Source: Hyphomicrobiales bacterium (GTDB taxonomy: Bacteria; Pseudomonadota; Alphaproteobacteria; Rhizobiales; Xanthobacteraceae). Taken from it: 64,000 bases of DNA. The DNA is taken from contig PLBP01000015.1 of NCBI GenBank assembly GCA_003135415.1, forward strand, positions 44,999 through 108,998. Reading direction: 5' to 3'. The notes under the pieces were generated by a model. It saw only the letters and a list, made by a program, of their open reading frames with translations, did not search any database and had not been told where the DNA came from. Position 1 is the stretch's first letter. Each line of letters opens with the position of its first letter. Position numbers and translations under genes: made by a program. This document shows positions 34,365-43,766 of this stretch, piece by piece.

Positions 34365-36254
34365 TCAAGCGACGCGTTTGCGTGGGCCCGGCCGGCTTGG
34401 AGCCGTCTGCGCTTCTTCGAAGAGTTCGGCGAGCTTCTCGGTCATCGCGCCGCCGAGCTCCTCGGCATCCACGATAGTGACCGCGCGCCGGTAGTAGCGC
34501 GTGACGTCATGGCCGATGCCGATCGCGATCAGCTCCACCGGCGAGCGCGTTTCGATATCGTTGATGACGTACCGCAAATGCCGCTCGAGGTAGTTGCCGG
34601 GGTTCACGGAGAGCGTGGAGTCGTCGACCGGCGCGCCGTCTGAAATCATCATCATGATTTTTCGGCTTTCGGCCCGGGCGAGCAGGCGCCGGTGGGCCCA
34701 ATCGAGAGCCTCGCCGTCGATGTTTTCCTTGAGCAAGCCCTCGCGCATCATCAGCCCGAGGTTCTTGCGCGCGCGCCGCCAGGGCGCGTCGGCGGACTTG
34801 TAGATGATATGGCGCAAGTCATTCAGGCGGCCCGGGTTGACCGGCTTGTTCGCGGCGAGCCAGGCTTCCCGCGACTGGCCGCCTTTCCAAGCGCGCGTCG
34901 TAAATCCGAGGATTTCGACTTTTACTCCGCAGCGCTCGAGGGTGCGCGCGAGAATGTCGGCGCAGGTTGCGGCAACCGTGATCGGACGGCCGCGCATCGA
35001 GCCGGAATTGTCGAGCAAGAGCGTCACCACCGTGTCGCGGAAATCCATATCGCGCTCCTGTTTGAAGGAGAGCGGCTGGAAGGGATCGATGATGATGCGC
35101 GACAGCCGCGCGCTATCGAGCATTCCTTCCTCGAGGTCGAAATCCCAGGCACGGTTCTGCTGGGCGAGCAGACGCCGCTGCAAGCGGTTGGCGAGCCTCG
35201 CCACCACGCCCTGCAAGTGCTGCAACTGCTTGTCGAGATAGGAGCGAAGCCGCGAAAGCTCCTCGGGGTCGCACAATTCCTCGGCGCCGATTGTCTCATC
35301 AAAGCGCGTCGAGAAAGCGCGATAATCCGGACCGCGCGGCTCGTTGGAAAGCGGATGCCGCGGCCGCCACGGCTCGCCGGCCTCGCGCGAATCGCCTGAA
35401 TCCACGTCTTCCGGCCGCTCGGCGGAAGGCGCTTCCTCGCTCTCGGCCGCGGCGTCCGACGTATCGTCGGCGGCAAGCTTGGAATCGTCGGAGGCAGCAC
35501 TTTCGCTCGCGTCGTCGCGCTCCGCGCCGCCTTCCTCGCCGGCCTGGTCTTGCCCCTCCTCCTCGTCGTCGGAGTCTTCTTCATCGCGATCCGAAATCCG
35601 TTGCTCCCCCATGTCGAGCGAGGACAAGAGATCGTGCACGATCTCGCCGAAGGCGCGTTGGTCCTCGACCTCGTTCGAGAGCCGCGCGAGATCGCGCTCG
35701 GCGCGTTTTTCGATGAAGTCGCGCCAGATATTGACGAGTTTGCGGGCGCCGGCGGGCGGCTGCTCGCCGGTCAGCCGCTCACGCACGAGCATGGCGAGCG
35801 CTTCCTCGATCGGGGCATCGGCGCGATCGCTGATCTCGGCGTAATTACCGCGGTGATAACGGTCCTCCAGCATCGCCGACAGATTCGAGGCGACGCCGTT
35901 CATGCGGCGCGCTCCGATCGCCTCGACGCGGGCCTGCTCCACCGCTTCGAAGATGGCTTTGGCGGTTTCGCCCTCGGGTAGCAGGCGGCGATGGATCAAG
36001 GGGCTGTGGCAGGCGAGTCGGAGCGCCATCGAATCGGCGTGGCCGCGCAGGATCGCGGCGTCGCCCTTGTTCATCCGGCGGGGCGGCTCGGGCAGGCGGA
36101 CGCGGGTTTGCGAGACGATGGGCTTTTCGGCGGCGAAGCCGACCTCAAGCTCGGGCTTGCCCGCGATCGCGCGCAGGCACGCGGCGACCGCCCGCTTGAA
36201 GGGTTCGGCAGGCGGCTCGGCGCTTTTGTTTTTCGTGGTATTCGAGATCGACAT
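34365..36254 (-). CDS. cobT: Cobaltochelatase subunit CobT
   Basis: 629 residues. Residues 1-210 are the CobT N-terminal helical domain, residues 220-310 a very acidic Asp/Glu/Ser tract ([14 protein letters not shown]), and the C-terminal half has the VWA fold with [16 protein letters not shown] (DxSxS) at about 410, and a final ISDGAPVDD. CobT works with CobS and CobN as an ATP-driven chelatase inserting cobalt in the aerobic vitamin B12 pathway. The CobS gene ends two bases upstream of it, forming an operon. CobN is not in the window. Confidence 0.95.
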   Translation of the reverse strand: MSISNTTKNKSAEPPAEPFKRAVAACLRAIAGKPELEVGFAAEKPIVSQTRVRLPEPPRRMNKGDAAILRGHADSMALRLACHSPLIHRRLLPEGETAKAIFEAVEQARVEAIGARRMNGVASNLSAMLEDRYHRGNYAEISDRADAPIEEALAMLVRERLTGEQPPAGARKLVNIWRDFIEKRAERDLARLSNEVEDQRAFGEIVHDLLSSLDMGEQRISDRDEEDSDDEEEGQDQAGEEGGAERDDASESAASDDSKLAADDTSDAAAESEEAPSAERPEDVDSGDSREAGEPWRPRHPLSNEPRGPDYRAFSTRFDETIGAEELCDPEELSRLRSYLDKQLQHLQGVVARLANRLQRRLLAQQNRAWDFDLEEGMLDSARLSRIIIDPFQPLSFKQERDMDFRDTVVTLLLDNSGSMRGRPITVAATCADILARTLERCGVKVEILGFTTRAWKGGQSREAWLAANKPVNPGRLNDLRHIIYKSADAPWRRARKNLGLMMREGLLKENIDGEALDWAHRRLLARAESRKIMMMISDGAPVDDSTLSVNPGNYLERHLRYVINDIETRSPVELIAIGIGHDVTRYYRRAVTIVDAEELGGAMTEKLAELFEEAQTAPSRPGPRKRVA

Positions 36255-36255
36255 T

Positions 36256-37239
36256 TCAGCTCAGCGCAACATTCACCGTCGACTCGGGCAAGTCGCGGCC
36301 GAAGCAGCGCTGATAGAATTCAGCCACGATCGGCCGCTCGAGTTCGTCGCATTTGTTGACGAAGGTCAGCCGGAAGGCGAGGCCGATGTCGCCGAAAATC
36401 TCGGCGTTCTCCGCCCAGGTGATCACCGTGCGCGGGCTCATGACGGTCGAGAGATCGCCGTTAATGAACGCCGAGCGGGTCAGATCCGCGACGCGCACCA
36501 TCTTCGAGGCGATGTCGCGGCCTTCGGGCGTGCGGTAATGCCGTGCCTTGGCGCAGACGATTTCGACTTCCTTGTCGTGCGTCAGATAGTTGAGCGTGGT
36601 CACGATCGACCAGCGATCCATCTGGCCCTGATTGATCTGCTGGGTGCCGTGGTAGAGGCCGGTGGTGTCGCCGAGGCCGACCGTGTTCGCGGTCGCGAAC
36701 AGGCGGAAAGACGGGTGCGCGCGGATCACCTTGTTCTGGTCGAGCAGCGTGAGCTTGCCCGAGACTTCGAGCACGCGCTGGATCACAAACATCACGTCCG
36801 GCCGGCCGGCATCATATTCGTCGAAGCAGAGCGCGACATTGCGCTGGAGAGCCCAGGGCAGAATGCCGTCGCGAAATTCCGTGATCTGCTGGCCCTCTTT
36901 CAGCACGATCGCATCCTTGCCGACGAGGTCGATACGGCTGATGTGGCTGTCGAGATTGACGCGCACGCAGGGCCAGTTTAGCCGCGAGGCGACCTGTTCG
37001 ATGTGGGTGGATTTGCCGGTGCCGTGATAGCCCGCCACCAGGACGCGCCGGTTATGGGCAAAGCCCGCCAGAATCGCGAGCGTGGTGTCGCGATCGAAGA
37101 CGTAATCCGGGTCCAGATCCGGCACGTGCTCCTCGGGCGCGGAAAAGGCCGGGACCTCGAGGTCGACGTCGAGACCAAAAACCTGGCGCACCGATACCTT
37201 CATGTCGGGCACGGGGGCGATCGTGTTCATAGCGTTCAT
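36256..37239 (-). CDS. cobS: Cobaltochelatase subunit CobS
   Basis: 327 residues, a MoxR-type AAA+ ATPase: [20 protein letters not shown] holds Walker A at about 69-76, [21 protein letters not shown] is Walker B with the family's presensor, and [10 protein letters not shown] is sensor I. It hydrolyses ATP to drive CobN-mediated cobalt insertion with CobT. The CobT gene follows directly; a J-domain protein gene is 62 bases upstream, on the same strand. Starts other than the first ATG are close (MNTIAP). Confidence 0.95.
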   Translation of the reverse strand: MNAMNTIAPVPDMKVSVRQVFGLDVDLEVPAFSAPEEHVPDLDPDYVFDRDTTLAILAGFAHNRRVLVAGYHGTGKSTHIEQVASRLNWPCVRVNLDSHISRIDLVGKDAIVLKEGQQITEFRDGILPWALQRNVALCFDEYDAGRPDVMFVIQRVLEVSGKLTLLDQNKVIRAHPSFRLFATANTVGLGDTTGLYHGTQQINQGQMDRWSIVTTLNYLTHDKEVEIVCAKARHYRTPEGRDIASKMVRVADLTRSAFINGDLSTVMSPRTVITWAENAEIFGDIGLAFRLTFVNKCDELERPIVAEFYQRCFGRDLPESTVNVALS

Positions 37240-37301
37240 TCGTCACGTCCGGCCGCTGTCTCGGCGGGTTCGATTGATGACCGAAGCAGAGGATCAGGAA
37301 T

Positions 37302-37931
37302 TTAGCAGAAGCCGACGCTCTTGAGATAGTTATAGGCTTGGATGATTTCCCGAAGCCGATCCTCGGTAGAGCGATCCCCACCATTCGTGTCAGGGTGGTG
37401 AATCTTCACTAACTCCTTGAAACGAGACTTGATTTCAGCTCCCGGGGCGCTGATTTCAAGGGCCAGGACCTCAAATGCCTTACGTTCCGCATTGCGGATA
37501 GTGCGGCCTTCGGGGACCTCCGGCGCGGGCCGAGCCGCCCCACCGACCTCTTCGAAAAAGCGAAAGGGATCGTGCCAGCGCGCGCCCTTGGAGCCTAAAT
37601 CGGCCTCACGGGCAGTTCGTTCCTCGGCCGAGGGAGCAGCCCGCATGCCCATGCGCCAAGTTGGCCGGTGGCCGGTCATGGCGTCCTTCTGATAGGCCGA
37701 AACCGCGTCGTCGCCCATGCCGGCGAAATAATTGTAGGTGTGATTGTATTCGCGAACGTGCGCGAGGCAGTAATTCCAGTATTTGCCTTCGTTCCCGCGC
37801 CCCTTGGGAGCGCGATGCGCGCCCGGCTGTTCGCAACCGGGCCATTCGCAACGCGGACCATCGGTTTTCGCACGCCGCGTTTTGTTGGGCTTTGTCCGCA
37901 AACGGTCGAAAAAGGGTGAATCGAGCTTCAT
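37302..37931 (-). CDS. J-domain (DnaJ-like) protein next to CobS
   Basis: 209 residues starting MKLDSPFFDRL. A Cys/His cluster at about 28-60 (CEWPGCEQPGAHRAPKG, CLAHVREYNHTYNYF) may bind zinc, and the C-terminal 65 residues are a J domain with the HPD motif in IHHPDTNGGDRST. J domains stimulate DnaK. This protein type is a fixed neighbour of CobS/CobT in many alphaproteobacteria, which suggests help in folding the chelatase, though this is not proven. A 61-codon upstream extension of the frame is not needed. Confidence 0.88.
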   Translation of the reverse strand: MKLDSPFFDRLRTKPNKTRRAKTDGPRCEWPGCEQPGAHRAPKGRGNEGKYWNYCLAHVREYNHTYNYFAGMGDDAVSAYQKDAMTGHRPTWRMGMRAAPSAEERTAREADLGSKGARWHDPFRFFEEVGGAARPAPEVPEGRTIRNAERKAFEVLALEISAPGAEIKSRFKELVKIHHPDTNGGDRSTEDRLREIIQAYNYLKSVGFC

Positions 37932-38046
37932 GATTGATATTATGGGCGTGCGATCGTGGCGGCACAAGGAAGCGCTGTTTTCTTTATAATCGCATGCGAT
38001 TGACAACTCATTGACGCTTGACAGGCGAAATTTCCAGGCAGCCCGC

Positions 38047-38313
38047 ATGAACACGCTCGACCGAATCCGAAGCACGCTCGCGCAAGGCCTCGCTCCCGAG
38101 CGCCTCGAAGTCATCGACGAGAGCGGATCGCACGCGGGTCACACCGGCGCCGTGCCTGGCAAGACGACGCATGTGCGCGTGCGTGTTGCGTCGGCGGCTT
38201 TCAGCGGCAAGAGCAGGATCGAGCGGCATCGGCTGGTGAACGATCTTTTGGCGCCCGAGATTGCCGCCGGCTTGCATGCGCTCGCGATCGAGGCGCGGGC
38301 GCCGGGCGAATGA
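38047..38313 (+). CDS. BolA family protein
   Basis: 88 residues. IRSTLAQGLAPERLEVIDESGSHAGHT and VRVRVASAAFSGKSRIERHR (in parts) and LAPEIAAGLHALAIEA are BolA signatures, including the conserved His and the FxGxSRxxRHR pattern. BolA proteins work with monothiol glutaredoxins in iron-sulfur and iron sensing. It starts 115 bases from, and reads away from, the J-domain gene. Its stop abuts the stop of the convergent CorC-like gene with no gap. Confidence 0.92.
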   Translation: MNTLDRIRSTLAQGLAPERLEVIDESGSHAGHTGAVPGKTTHVRVRVASAAFSGKSRIERHRLVNDLLAPEIAAGLHALAIEARAPGE

Positions 38314-39621
38314 TCACGCCGCCTGTTCCGCGGGCTTCACCTCGGGGCGTTTCAACGGCGTGATCTTCAAAGCGGTAATGCGGTTGCGCGTCTTTCGCAG
38401 CACCCGAAAACGGAAGCCGTGAAAGGTGAAGGTCTGCCCGGGCTCCGGGATCAGCCGCGCTTCGTGGATGACAAGGCCCGCGATCGTGGTCGCTTCCTCG
38501 TCGGGCAAATTCCAGTCCATCGCGCGGTTGAGGTCGCGGATCGGCACGCCGCCATCGACGGTGACCGAGCCATCGGCCTGCGGGCGCAGCCCGCTCACCG
38601 AGACATCGTGCTCGTCGGAAATGTCGCCGACGATCTCCTCGATGATGTCTTCGAGCGTGACGAGCCCCATCACCTCGCCATATTCGTCGACGACGAGGGC
38701 GAAATGGGTCTTGCGCCTGCGAAAGGCCTTGAGCTGATCGGCAAGGCTCGTGGCGTCGGGAACGAACCAGGGCTCGAGCGCGATCGCCGCGATATCGATC
38801 TTGCTTTCGTCGCCGCCCACGGCGTCGAGTTCGCGCAGCAAGTCCTTGGCGTGGATCACGCCGACGATGTTTTCGGGCGTGCCGCGCCAGATCGGCAAAC
38901 GCGTGTAAGCCGAGGCCAGAACCTCGCTCACGATCTTCTCGGGCGTATCGTCGGCGTTGATCGTCGCCATCTTGGTGCGATGGATCATGACGTCGGAAAC
39001 TTCGAGCTCGCGGAGGTCAAGCAAGCCGCCGAACATGTCGCGGTCGTCTTTTTTGACTTCGCCCTCGCGGTGCAAAAGATCGACCGCGCCGCGCAACTCC
39101 TCGTGGCCGCTAAGCACGTTTTCGATGGTGTCGAGCCTGAGACCGAAGAGGCGCAGCAACAAGCCGACGATTTTCTCGATCGCGATCGTGATTGGCGCGA
39201 GCAGCTTTACGATCCAGTAGATCGGCCGCGCGATCATCAGAGAAACCCGATCGGGATGATTGATCGCGATGGTTTTCGGCATGACCTCGGAAAACACGAC
39301 CACGACGACCGCCATGATCACGGTGGCGTAAAAGATGCCGACCTCGCCGAACCACAGCAGTAGAATCCCGGTCGCGAGCGAGGAGGCGACGATGTTGGCG
39401 ACGTTGTTGCCCAACAGAACCGCGCCGATCAGCCGCTCGCGCATTTCCAACAGGCGATTGACGATCTTCGCGCGTTTGTCGCCGTTCCGCGCAAGCGCGT
39501 GCATGCGCGCGCGCGAGGAAGCCGTCAGTGCGGTCTCGCTGCCGGAGAAAAAGAAGGAGGCGAGCAGACAGACAATGATCGCTGCGATCGAAAAAATCTC
39601 AAAGGAGGCCATGGTGAACAT
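38314..39621 (-). CDS. CNNM/CorC-type membrane protein with CBS pair (HlyC/CorC family)
   Basis: 435 residues: a DUF21 (CNNM) membrane domain with about four transmembrane segments, a signal-anchor-like start, FFFSGSETALTASSRAR at about 24-40, then two CBS domains (around 210-330) and a CorC_HlyC C-terminal transporter-associated domain (RDLNRAMDWNLPDEEATTIAGLV region). The family handles Mg2+/Co2+ efflux or divalent-ion homeostasis. The start abuts the aroB stop, with GGAG upstream; this operon links it to shikimate genes. Confidence 0.92.
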   Translation of the reverse strand: MFTMASFEIFSIAAIIVCLLASFFFSGSETALTASSRARMHALARNGDKRAKIVNRLLEMRERLIGAVLLGNNVANIVASSLATGILLLWFGEVGIFYATVIMAVVVVVFSEVMPKTIAINHPDRVSLMIARPIYWIVKLLAPITIAIEKIVGLLLRLFGLRLDTIENVLSGHEELRGAVDLLHREGEVKKDDRDMFGGLLDLRELEVSDVMIHRTKMATINADDTPEKIVSEVLASAYTRLPIWRGTPENIVGVIHAKDLLRELDAVGGDESKIDIAAIALEPWFVPDATSLADQLKAFRRRKTHFALVVDEYGEVMGLVTLEDIIEEIVGDISDEHDVSVSGLRPQADGSVTVDGGVPIRDLNRAMDWNLPDEEATTIAGLVIHEARLIPEPGQTFTFHGFRFRVLRKTRNRITALKITPLKRPEVKPAEQAA

Positions 39622-40767
39622 CTAGGGATTGCTCCGCGCTTCGTCGAGCGTCGCGCGAACCGCCTGAATATCAATGCCTTGCGCGATCTCCGCCTTGCCG
39701 ATGCCGCGCGCCAGGATGAATACGAGGGCGCCGGCGCGGACCTTCTTGTCCTGCGCCATCAGCGCGAGCAGCGCATCGGTGCCGGGCAGCTCGCCCTTGA
39801 TCTCGGACAGCTTTGTCGGCAGACCAATGGCCGAGAAATGGGCCGCGACGCGCGCGGCTTCCTCGGGGCGGCATAGGCCGAGCCGGTTCGACAGGCGAAA
39901 CGCCAGCACGATGCCGATCGCGACCGCCTCGCCGTGCAACAGGCGCTCCGAATATCCGGCCGCGGCTTCGAGCGCGTGCGCGAAGGTGTGGCCGAGATTG
40001 AGGAGTGCCCGCTCACCGGCTTCGCGCTCGTCGCGGCCGACGATCGCGGCCTTGGCGCGGCAGCTGGTCGCGACCGCATGCACGCGGTCAGGACCGCCCG
40101 AGAATACGTTCTTCCAATTCTTTTCGAGCCACGCGAAGAACGGCTCGTCATTGATCAAGCCGTATTTGGCGACTTCGGCGTAACCGGAGCGGAATTCGCG
40201 CGGCGAAAGGCTGTCGAGCAAGTCGGTGTCAGCGATCACCAACAGGGGTTGGTGAAACGCGCCGACAAGATTTTTTCCATACCGCGTATCGATGCCGGTC
40301 TTGCCGCCGACGGAAGAATCGACCTGGGCGAGAAGCGTGGTCGGTATCTGCACGAGATCGACCCCGCGTAGCGCGGTCGCGGCGGCGAAGCCCGCGAGAT
40401 CGCCGACGACACCGCCGCCGAGCGCGAGCACGAGATCGCCGCGTTCGATCTTCGATTGCAGCATGGCATCGACGACGCGTTCGTAGGTCGGGAAGTTCTT
40501 CGAGCTTTCGCCCGGTCGCATCATGATCGGGATGGATTCGATGCCGGCCGCCGAGAGCGCCTGCCGGCAAGGATCGATATAGAGTTTTGCCACGGTCTCG
40601 TCGGTGACGATCATGGCCTTGGCTTTCGGCTTGACGCGCGCGACGCGCTTACCCGTCTCCGCGAGCAAGCCGCCGCCGATCGCGATGTCGTATCCGCGTT
40701 TCCCGAGGTCGACCCGCACAGTGACGGGCGCGGCCGGGGAAGGCGCCTTGCCCGGTACCGCGGTCAT
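39622..40767 (-). CDS. aroB: 3-dehydroquinate synthase AroB
   Basis: 381 residues. VTVRVDLGKRGYDIAIGGGL at the start, then LALGGGVVGDLAGFAAATALRGV and IPTTLLAQVDSSVGGKTGID (parts) and the metal His motifs GHTFAHALE and LLHGEAVAIG. It makes 3-dehydroquinate from DAHP with NAD and a divalent metal, step two of the shikimate pathway. The aroK gene upstream overlaps by four bases, and the CorC-like gene follows directly. Confidence 0.97.
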   Translation of the reverse strand: MTAVPGKAPSPAAPVTVRVDLGKRGYDIAIGGGLLAETGKRVARVKPKAKAMIVTDETVAKLYIDPCRQALSAAGIESIPIMMRPGESSKNFPTYERVVDAMLQSKIERGDLVLALGGGVVGDLAGFAAATALRGVDLVQIPTTLLAQVDSSVGGKTGIDTRYGKNLVGAFHQPLLVIADTDLLDSLSPREFRSGYAEVAKYGLINDEPFFAWLEKNWKNVFSGGPDRVHAVATSCRAKAAIVGRDEREAGERALLNLGHTFAHALEAAAGYSERLLHGEAVAIGIVLAFRLSNRLGLCRPEEAARVAAHFSAIGLPTKLSEIKGELPGTDALLALMAQDKKVRAGALVFILARGIGKAEIAQGIDIQAVRATLDEARSNP

Positions 40768-41381
40768 GGTTGCGCTCCAACCGGCGCCACTTTCGCGTCT
40801 GTCTCGGACAAATTCTTGGCAAGCGCTTTCACCATCACTTCCACCACCGCCTCGTGCGGCACATCGAGCGAGGTGACGGTGATGTCGGCTTCGGCGTAAG
40901 TCGCTTCGCGCTCAGCGAGGAGGCTTTTCAACACCGCCTCGGGATCGGCCACGCGCAACAGCGGCCGGTCATTTTTCCGCTTCACCCGGCGCAACAGAAG
41001 ATCCACTTCGGCCTTGAGCCAAACGGATACGGCGCGCACGCGGACAAGCGCGCGCGTGTCGGAATTGACGAAGGCGCCGCCGCCGGTCGCGATCACTTGC
41101 GGGCCCTTGTCCAGAAGGCGCGCGATCACCCGCGCTTCGCCTGCACGAAAATAGGGCTCGCCATGCTGCGAGAAGATGTCGCCGATCGACATACCGGCGG
41201 CGGCCTCGATCTCCTGGTCGGCGTCGATGAATTCGAGCCCGAGATGCTGGGCTAGCCTCCGGCCGATGGAGCTCTTGCCCGAGCCCGGCATGCCGACGAG
41301 CACGATCGAACGTGTGCCAAGACGCGTGCGCAACGCGCTTGGCGCCGTCGCCGGCGGATCGTTTCTGGCGGTGCCTTGCAT
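40764..41381 (-). CDS. aroK: Shikimate kinase AroK
   Basis: 205 residues. Walker A GMPGSGKSSIGRRLA at about 33-47, the shikimate-binding region FIDADQEIE and GGGAFVN, and the lid with KRKNDRPLL. It phosphorylates shikimate at C3 with ATP. The first 20 residues (RNDPPATAPS) are an extra tail. aroK-aroB coupling by a four-base overlap is the usual arrangement. Confidence 0.97.
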   Translation of the reverse strand: MQGTARNDPPATAPSALRTRLGTRSIVLVGMPGSGKSSIGRRLAQHLGLEFIDADQEIEAAAGMSIGDIFSQHGEPYFRAGEARVIARLLDKGPQVIATGGGAFVNSDTRALVRVRAVSVWLKAEVDLLLRRVKRKNDRPLLRVADPEAVLKSLLAEREATYAEADITVTSLDVPHEAVVEVMVKALAKNLSETDAKVAPVGAQP

Positions 41382-41510
41382 GATCGTTTAGCCTGCCTTT
41401 TGGCGGCGGAACCTACACCAACGCGGCGCGGGGGCAACGGCGCTTGCCAGAAACCGTTAAATGTTCCTACTTATGAGAAGGGGCGCGCTGAAGCCGAGTC
41501 GGATCGGGAA

Positions 41511-41654
41511 ATGCCGAGCCTCATCAGATTTCTCTTCGTGATTGGCGTGATTACCGGCGTGGTTTACGGCGGGCTGTGGTCGCTTGCCCATCTGATCGAA
41601 CCGAAGCCGCGCGAAATGACCATCACCATTCCACAGGATCGCCTCTCCAAATGA
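41511..41654 (+). CDS. Small single-pass membrane protein upstream of xerD
   Basis: 47 residues: MPSLIRFLFVIGVITGVVYG begins one transmembrane segment to about residue 27, followed by a short polar tail KPREMTITIPQDRL. It is a known small hypothetical protein found in front of xerD in Hyphomicrobiales. The stop overlaps the xerD start by four bases, so the two are coupled; no function is known. Confidence 0.75.
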   Translation: MPSLIRFLFVIGVITGVVYGGLWSLAHLIEPKPREMTITIPQDRLSK

Positions 41655-42607
41655 CGTCGAAACGGGAAACCGAGCGAAACACGCGTGGCCGCGCCGCGAT
41701 CGAGCTCTTTCTCGACATGATCGCGACCGAGCGCGGCGCCAGCAAAAACACGATCGAGGCGTATCGCCGCGATCTCGACGACTACGCTGGTTTTCTCACC
41801 GCGAAGGGAAGCGGTATTGCACGCGCCAGCACCGATGACGTGCGCTCTTATCTCGCGACGCTCGTCAAGCGCGGCATGGCGGCGAACACTTCGGCGAGAA
41901 AGCTTTCGGCCATCCGCCAGCTGCATCGCTTCCTCTATGCCGAAGGCAAGCGCAAGGACGATCCCGCCGCCGTGCTCGAAGGGCCGCGGCGCGGCCGTGC
42001 GCTGCCCAAAGTGCTGTCGGTCGAGGAAGTCTCGCGCCTGTTCGAGGCCGCGCGCGGCGCGGCCAAGAAGGCGGCCGAGCATCGCGCGGAATATTTGCGC
42101 GCGCTCCGCCTCGTTTGTCTGCTCGAGGCGCTATACGCCACCGGCTTGCGCGTCTCGGAATTGATCGCGCTTCCCGCCGCGGCGGCGCGCGCCGAAGGCG
42201 GGACGATCATCGTGCGCGGCAAGGGCGGAAAGGAGCGGCTGGTGCTGCTCGGGCAGGCGGCGCAGAAGGCGATGCGCGACTACCGCAAGCTGCTCATTGA
42301 GGCGAAGATCGGCGAGACGCGCTGGCTGTTTCCTTCTTTCGGCGATAGCGGCCATATCACGCGCCAGCACGTCGCGCGCGAATTGAAAGAACTCGCTTCC
42401 GCCGCCGGCATCGATCCGCGCAAGATGAGCCCGCACGTCTTGCGGCATGCCTTCGCGAGCCATTTGCTCGCGAACGGCGCCGATTTACGCGTGGTGCAGG
42501 CGCTGCTGGGTCACGCCGATGTCTCGACCACCCAGATCTATACGCATCTCCTCGACGAGCGCCTGAAGAGCCTTGTGCGCGATCTGCACCCGCTGGCCGA
42601 GGATTAA
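41651..42607 (+). CDS. xerD: Tyrosine recombinase XerD
   Basis: 318 residues. N-terminal SAM-like core-binding domain ([22 protein letters not shown]), then catalytic residues: Arg in [12 protein letters not shown], Lys in [23 protein letters not shown] (His-x-x-Arg), [16 protein letters not shown] with His and Tyr nucleophile. With XerC it resolves chromosome dimers at dif during division. It differs clearly from the island integrase, which has the DUF4102 domain. It is coupled to the small membrane protein before it. Confidence 0.93.
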   Translation: MTSKRETERNTRGRAAIELFLDMIATERGASKNTIEAYRRDLDDYAGFLTAKGSGIARASTDDVRSYLATLVKRGMAANTSARKLSAIRQLHRFLYAEGKRKDDPAAVLEGPRRGRALPKVLSVEEVSRLFEAARGAAKKAAEHRAEYLRALRLVCLLEALYATGLRVSELIALPAAAARAEGGTIIVRGKGGKERLVLLGQAAQKAMRDYRKLLIEAKIGETRWLFPSFGDSGHITRQHVARELKELASAAGIDPRKMSPHVLRHAFASHLLANGADLRVVQALLGHADVSTTQIYTHLLDERLKSLVRDLHPLAED

Positions 42608-42716
42608 CGAGAGCCCTCGGGCGCGCTTTTCCTTCCGCTTCTCCCTATCCTTGACTCTGACCCATGCGCGCGGGCAGCTTCCGCCGCCGCGACATATCCG
42701 GTCGCAAAGTCTTTTC

Positions 42717-43670
42717 ATGCGCACCTATCTCGATTTCGAAAAGCCCGTTGCGGAACTCGACGCCAAGATCGAGGAATTGCGCGCGCTCGTCGCTGCGGGC
42801 GAGGGGGTCGCGATCGGCGACGAGATCGGCCGCCTCGAAGGCAAGGCGAACCTCGCGCTCAAGGGCCTCTACGCCAATCTCACGCCCTGGCAGAAGACGC
42901 AGGTCGCCCGTCATCCGCAGCGGCCGCATTTATCCGATTACGTCGAGCACCTGTTTACCGAATTCACGCCGCTCGCGGGCGACCGCAAATTCGCCGAGGA
43001 CGCCGCGATCCAGGGCGGTTTCGCCCGCTTTCGCGGCGAAAGCGTGTGCCTGATCGGCCACGAGAAGGGCTCGACCACGGAAGAGCGCATCAAACATAAT
43101 TTCGGCATGGCGCGGCCGGAGGGATATCGCAAGGCGGTGCGGATCATGGAGCTCGCCGACCGCTTCGACATCTCGGTGATTGCCCTCGTCGACACCGCCG
43201 GCGCTTATCCCGGCATCGACGCCGAAGAGCGCGGCCAAGCCGAGGCGATCGCGCGTTCGACGGATGCTTGTCTTGCGCTCGGCGTTCCCAACGTCGCGGT
43301 CATCATCGGCGAGGGCGGCTCCGGCGGCGCGATTGCGATCGCGACCGCCAATGTCGTGTTGATGCTCGAGCATTCGATCTACAGCGTGATTTCTCCCGAG
43401 GGCGCCGCGTCGATTCTCTGGCGCGACACCGCCAAGGCGCAAGAGGCCGCGACCAATATGAAGATCACCGCCCAGGATCTCTCCCGGCTGGGGGTAGTGG
43501 ACGTCATCGTGGCGGAGCCGACAGGGGGTGCGCATCGCCACACGGCTGCCACGATTGCCGCCACCGGCGAGGCGATCGCCGGAGCCCTTGGCGGTCTGAA
43601 AGGCTTATCGCGCGAGGAAATAAAGGCACGCCGGCAACAAAAATTCCTCGCGATTGGCCGCAATCTTTGA
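42717..43670 (+). CDS. accA: Acetyl-CoA carboxylase carboxyltransferase subunit alpha
   Basis: 317 residues starting [35 protein letters not shown] motif ([11 protein letters not shown]), [39 protein letters not shown] and [15 protein letters not shown] are AccA hallmarks (crotonase-fold carboxyltransferase). With AccD it moves carboxyl from biotin to acetyl-CoA for fatty-acid synthesis. An upstream ORF extension is not needed. It lies alone between xerD and the L,D-transpeptidase. Confidence 0.96.
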   Translation: MRTYLDFEKPVAELDAKIEELRALVAAGEGVAIGDEIGRLEGKANLALKGLYANLTPWQKTQVARHPQRPHLSDYVEHLFTEFTPLAGDRKFAEDAAIQGGFARFRGESVCLIGHEKGSTTEERIKHNFGMARPEGYRKAVRIMELADRFDISVIALVDTAGAYPGIDAEERGQAEAIARSTDACLALGVPNVAVIIGEGGSGGAIAIATANVVLMLEHSIYSVISPEGAASILWRDTAKAQEAATNMKITAQDLSRLGVVDVIVAEPTGGAHRHTAATIAATGEAIAGALGGLKGLSREEIKARRQQKFLAIGRNL

Positions 43671-43766
43671 GGCTTGAGGCCGATTCCCGGCCGTTCACGA
43701 TGGCCGGAACAAAGGGCTTTCCGCGCTTGCGGTAACCCCACGTCAAGGGTAACGATTTAGTCAATC

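Noticed and set aside
38419..39363. 314-codon ORF on the plus strand
   Set aside because: Antisense to the CorC-like membrane protein.
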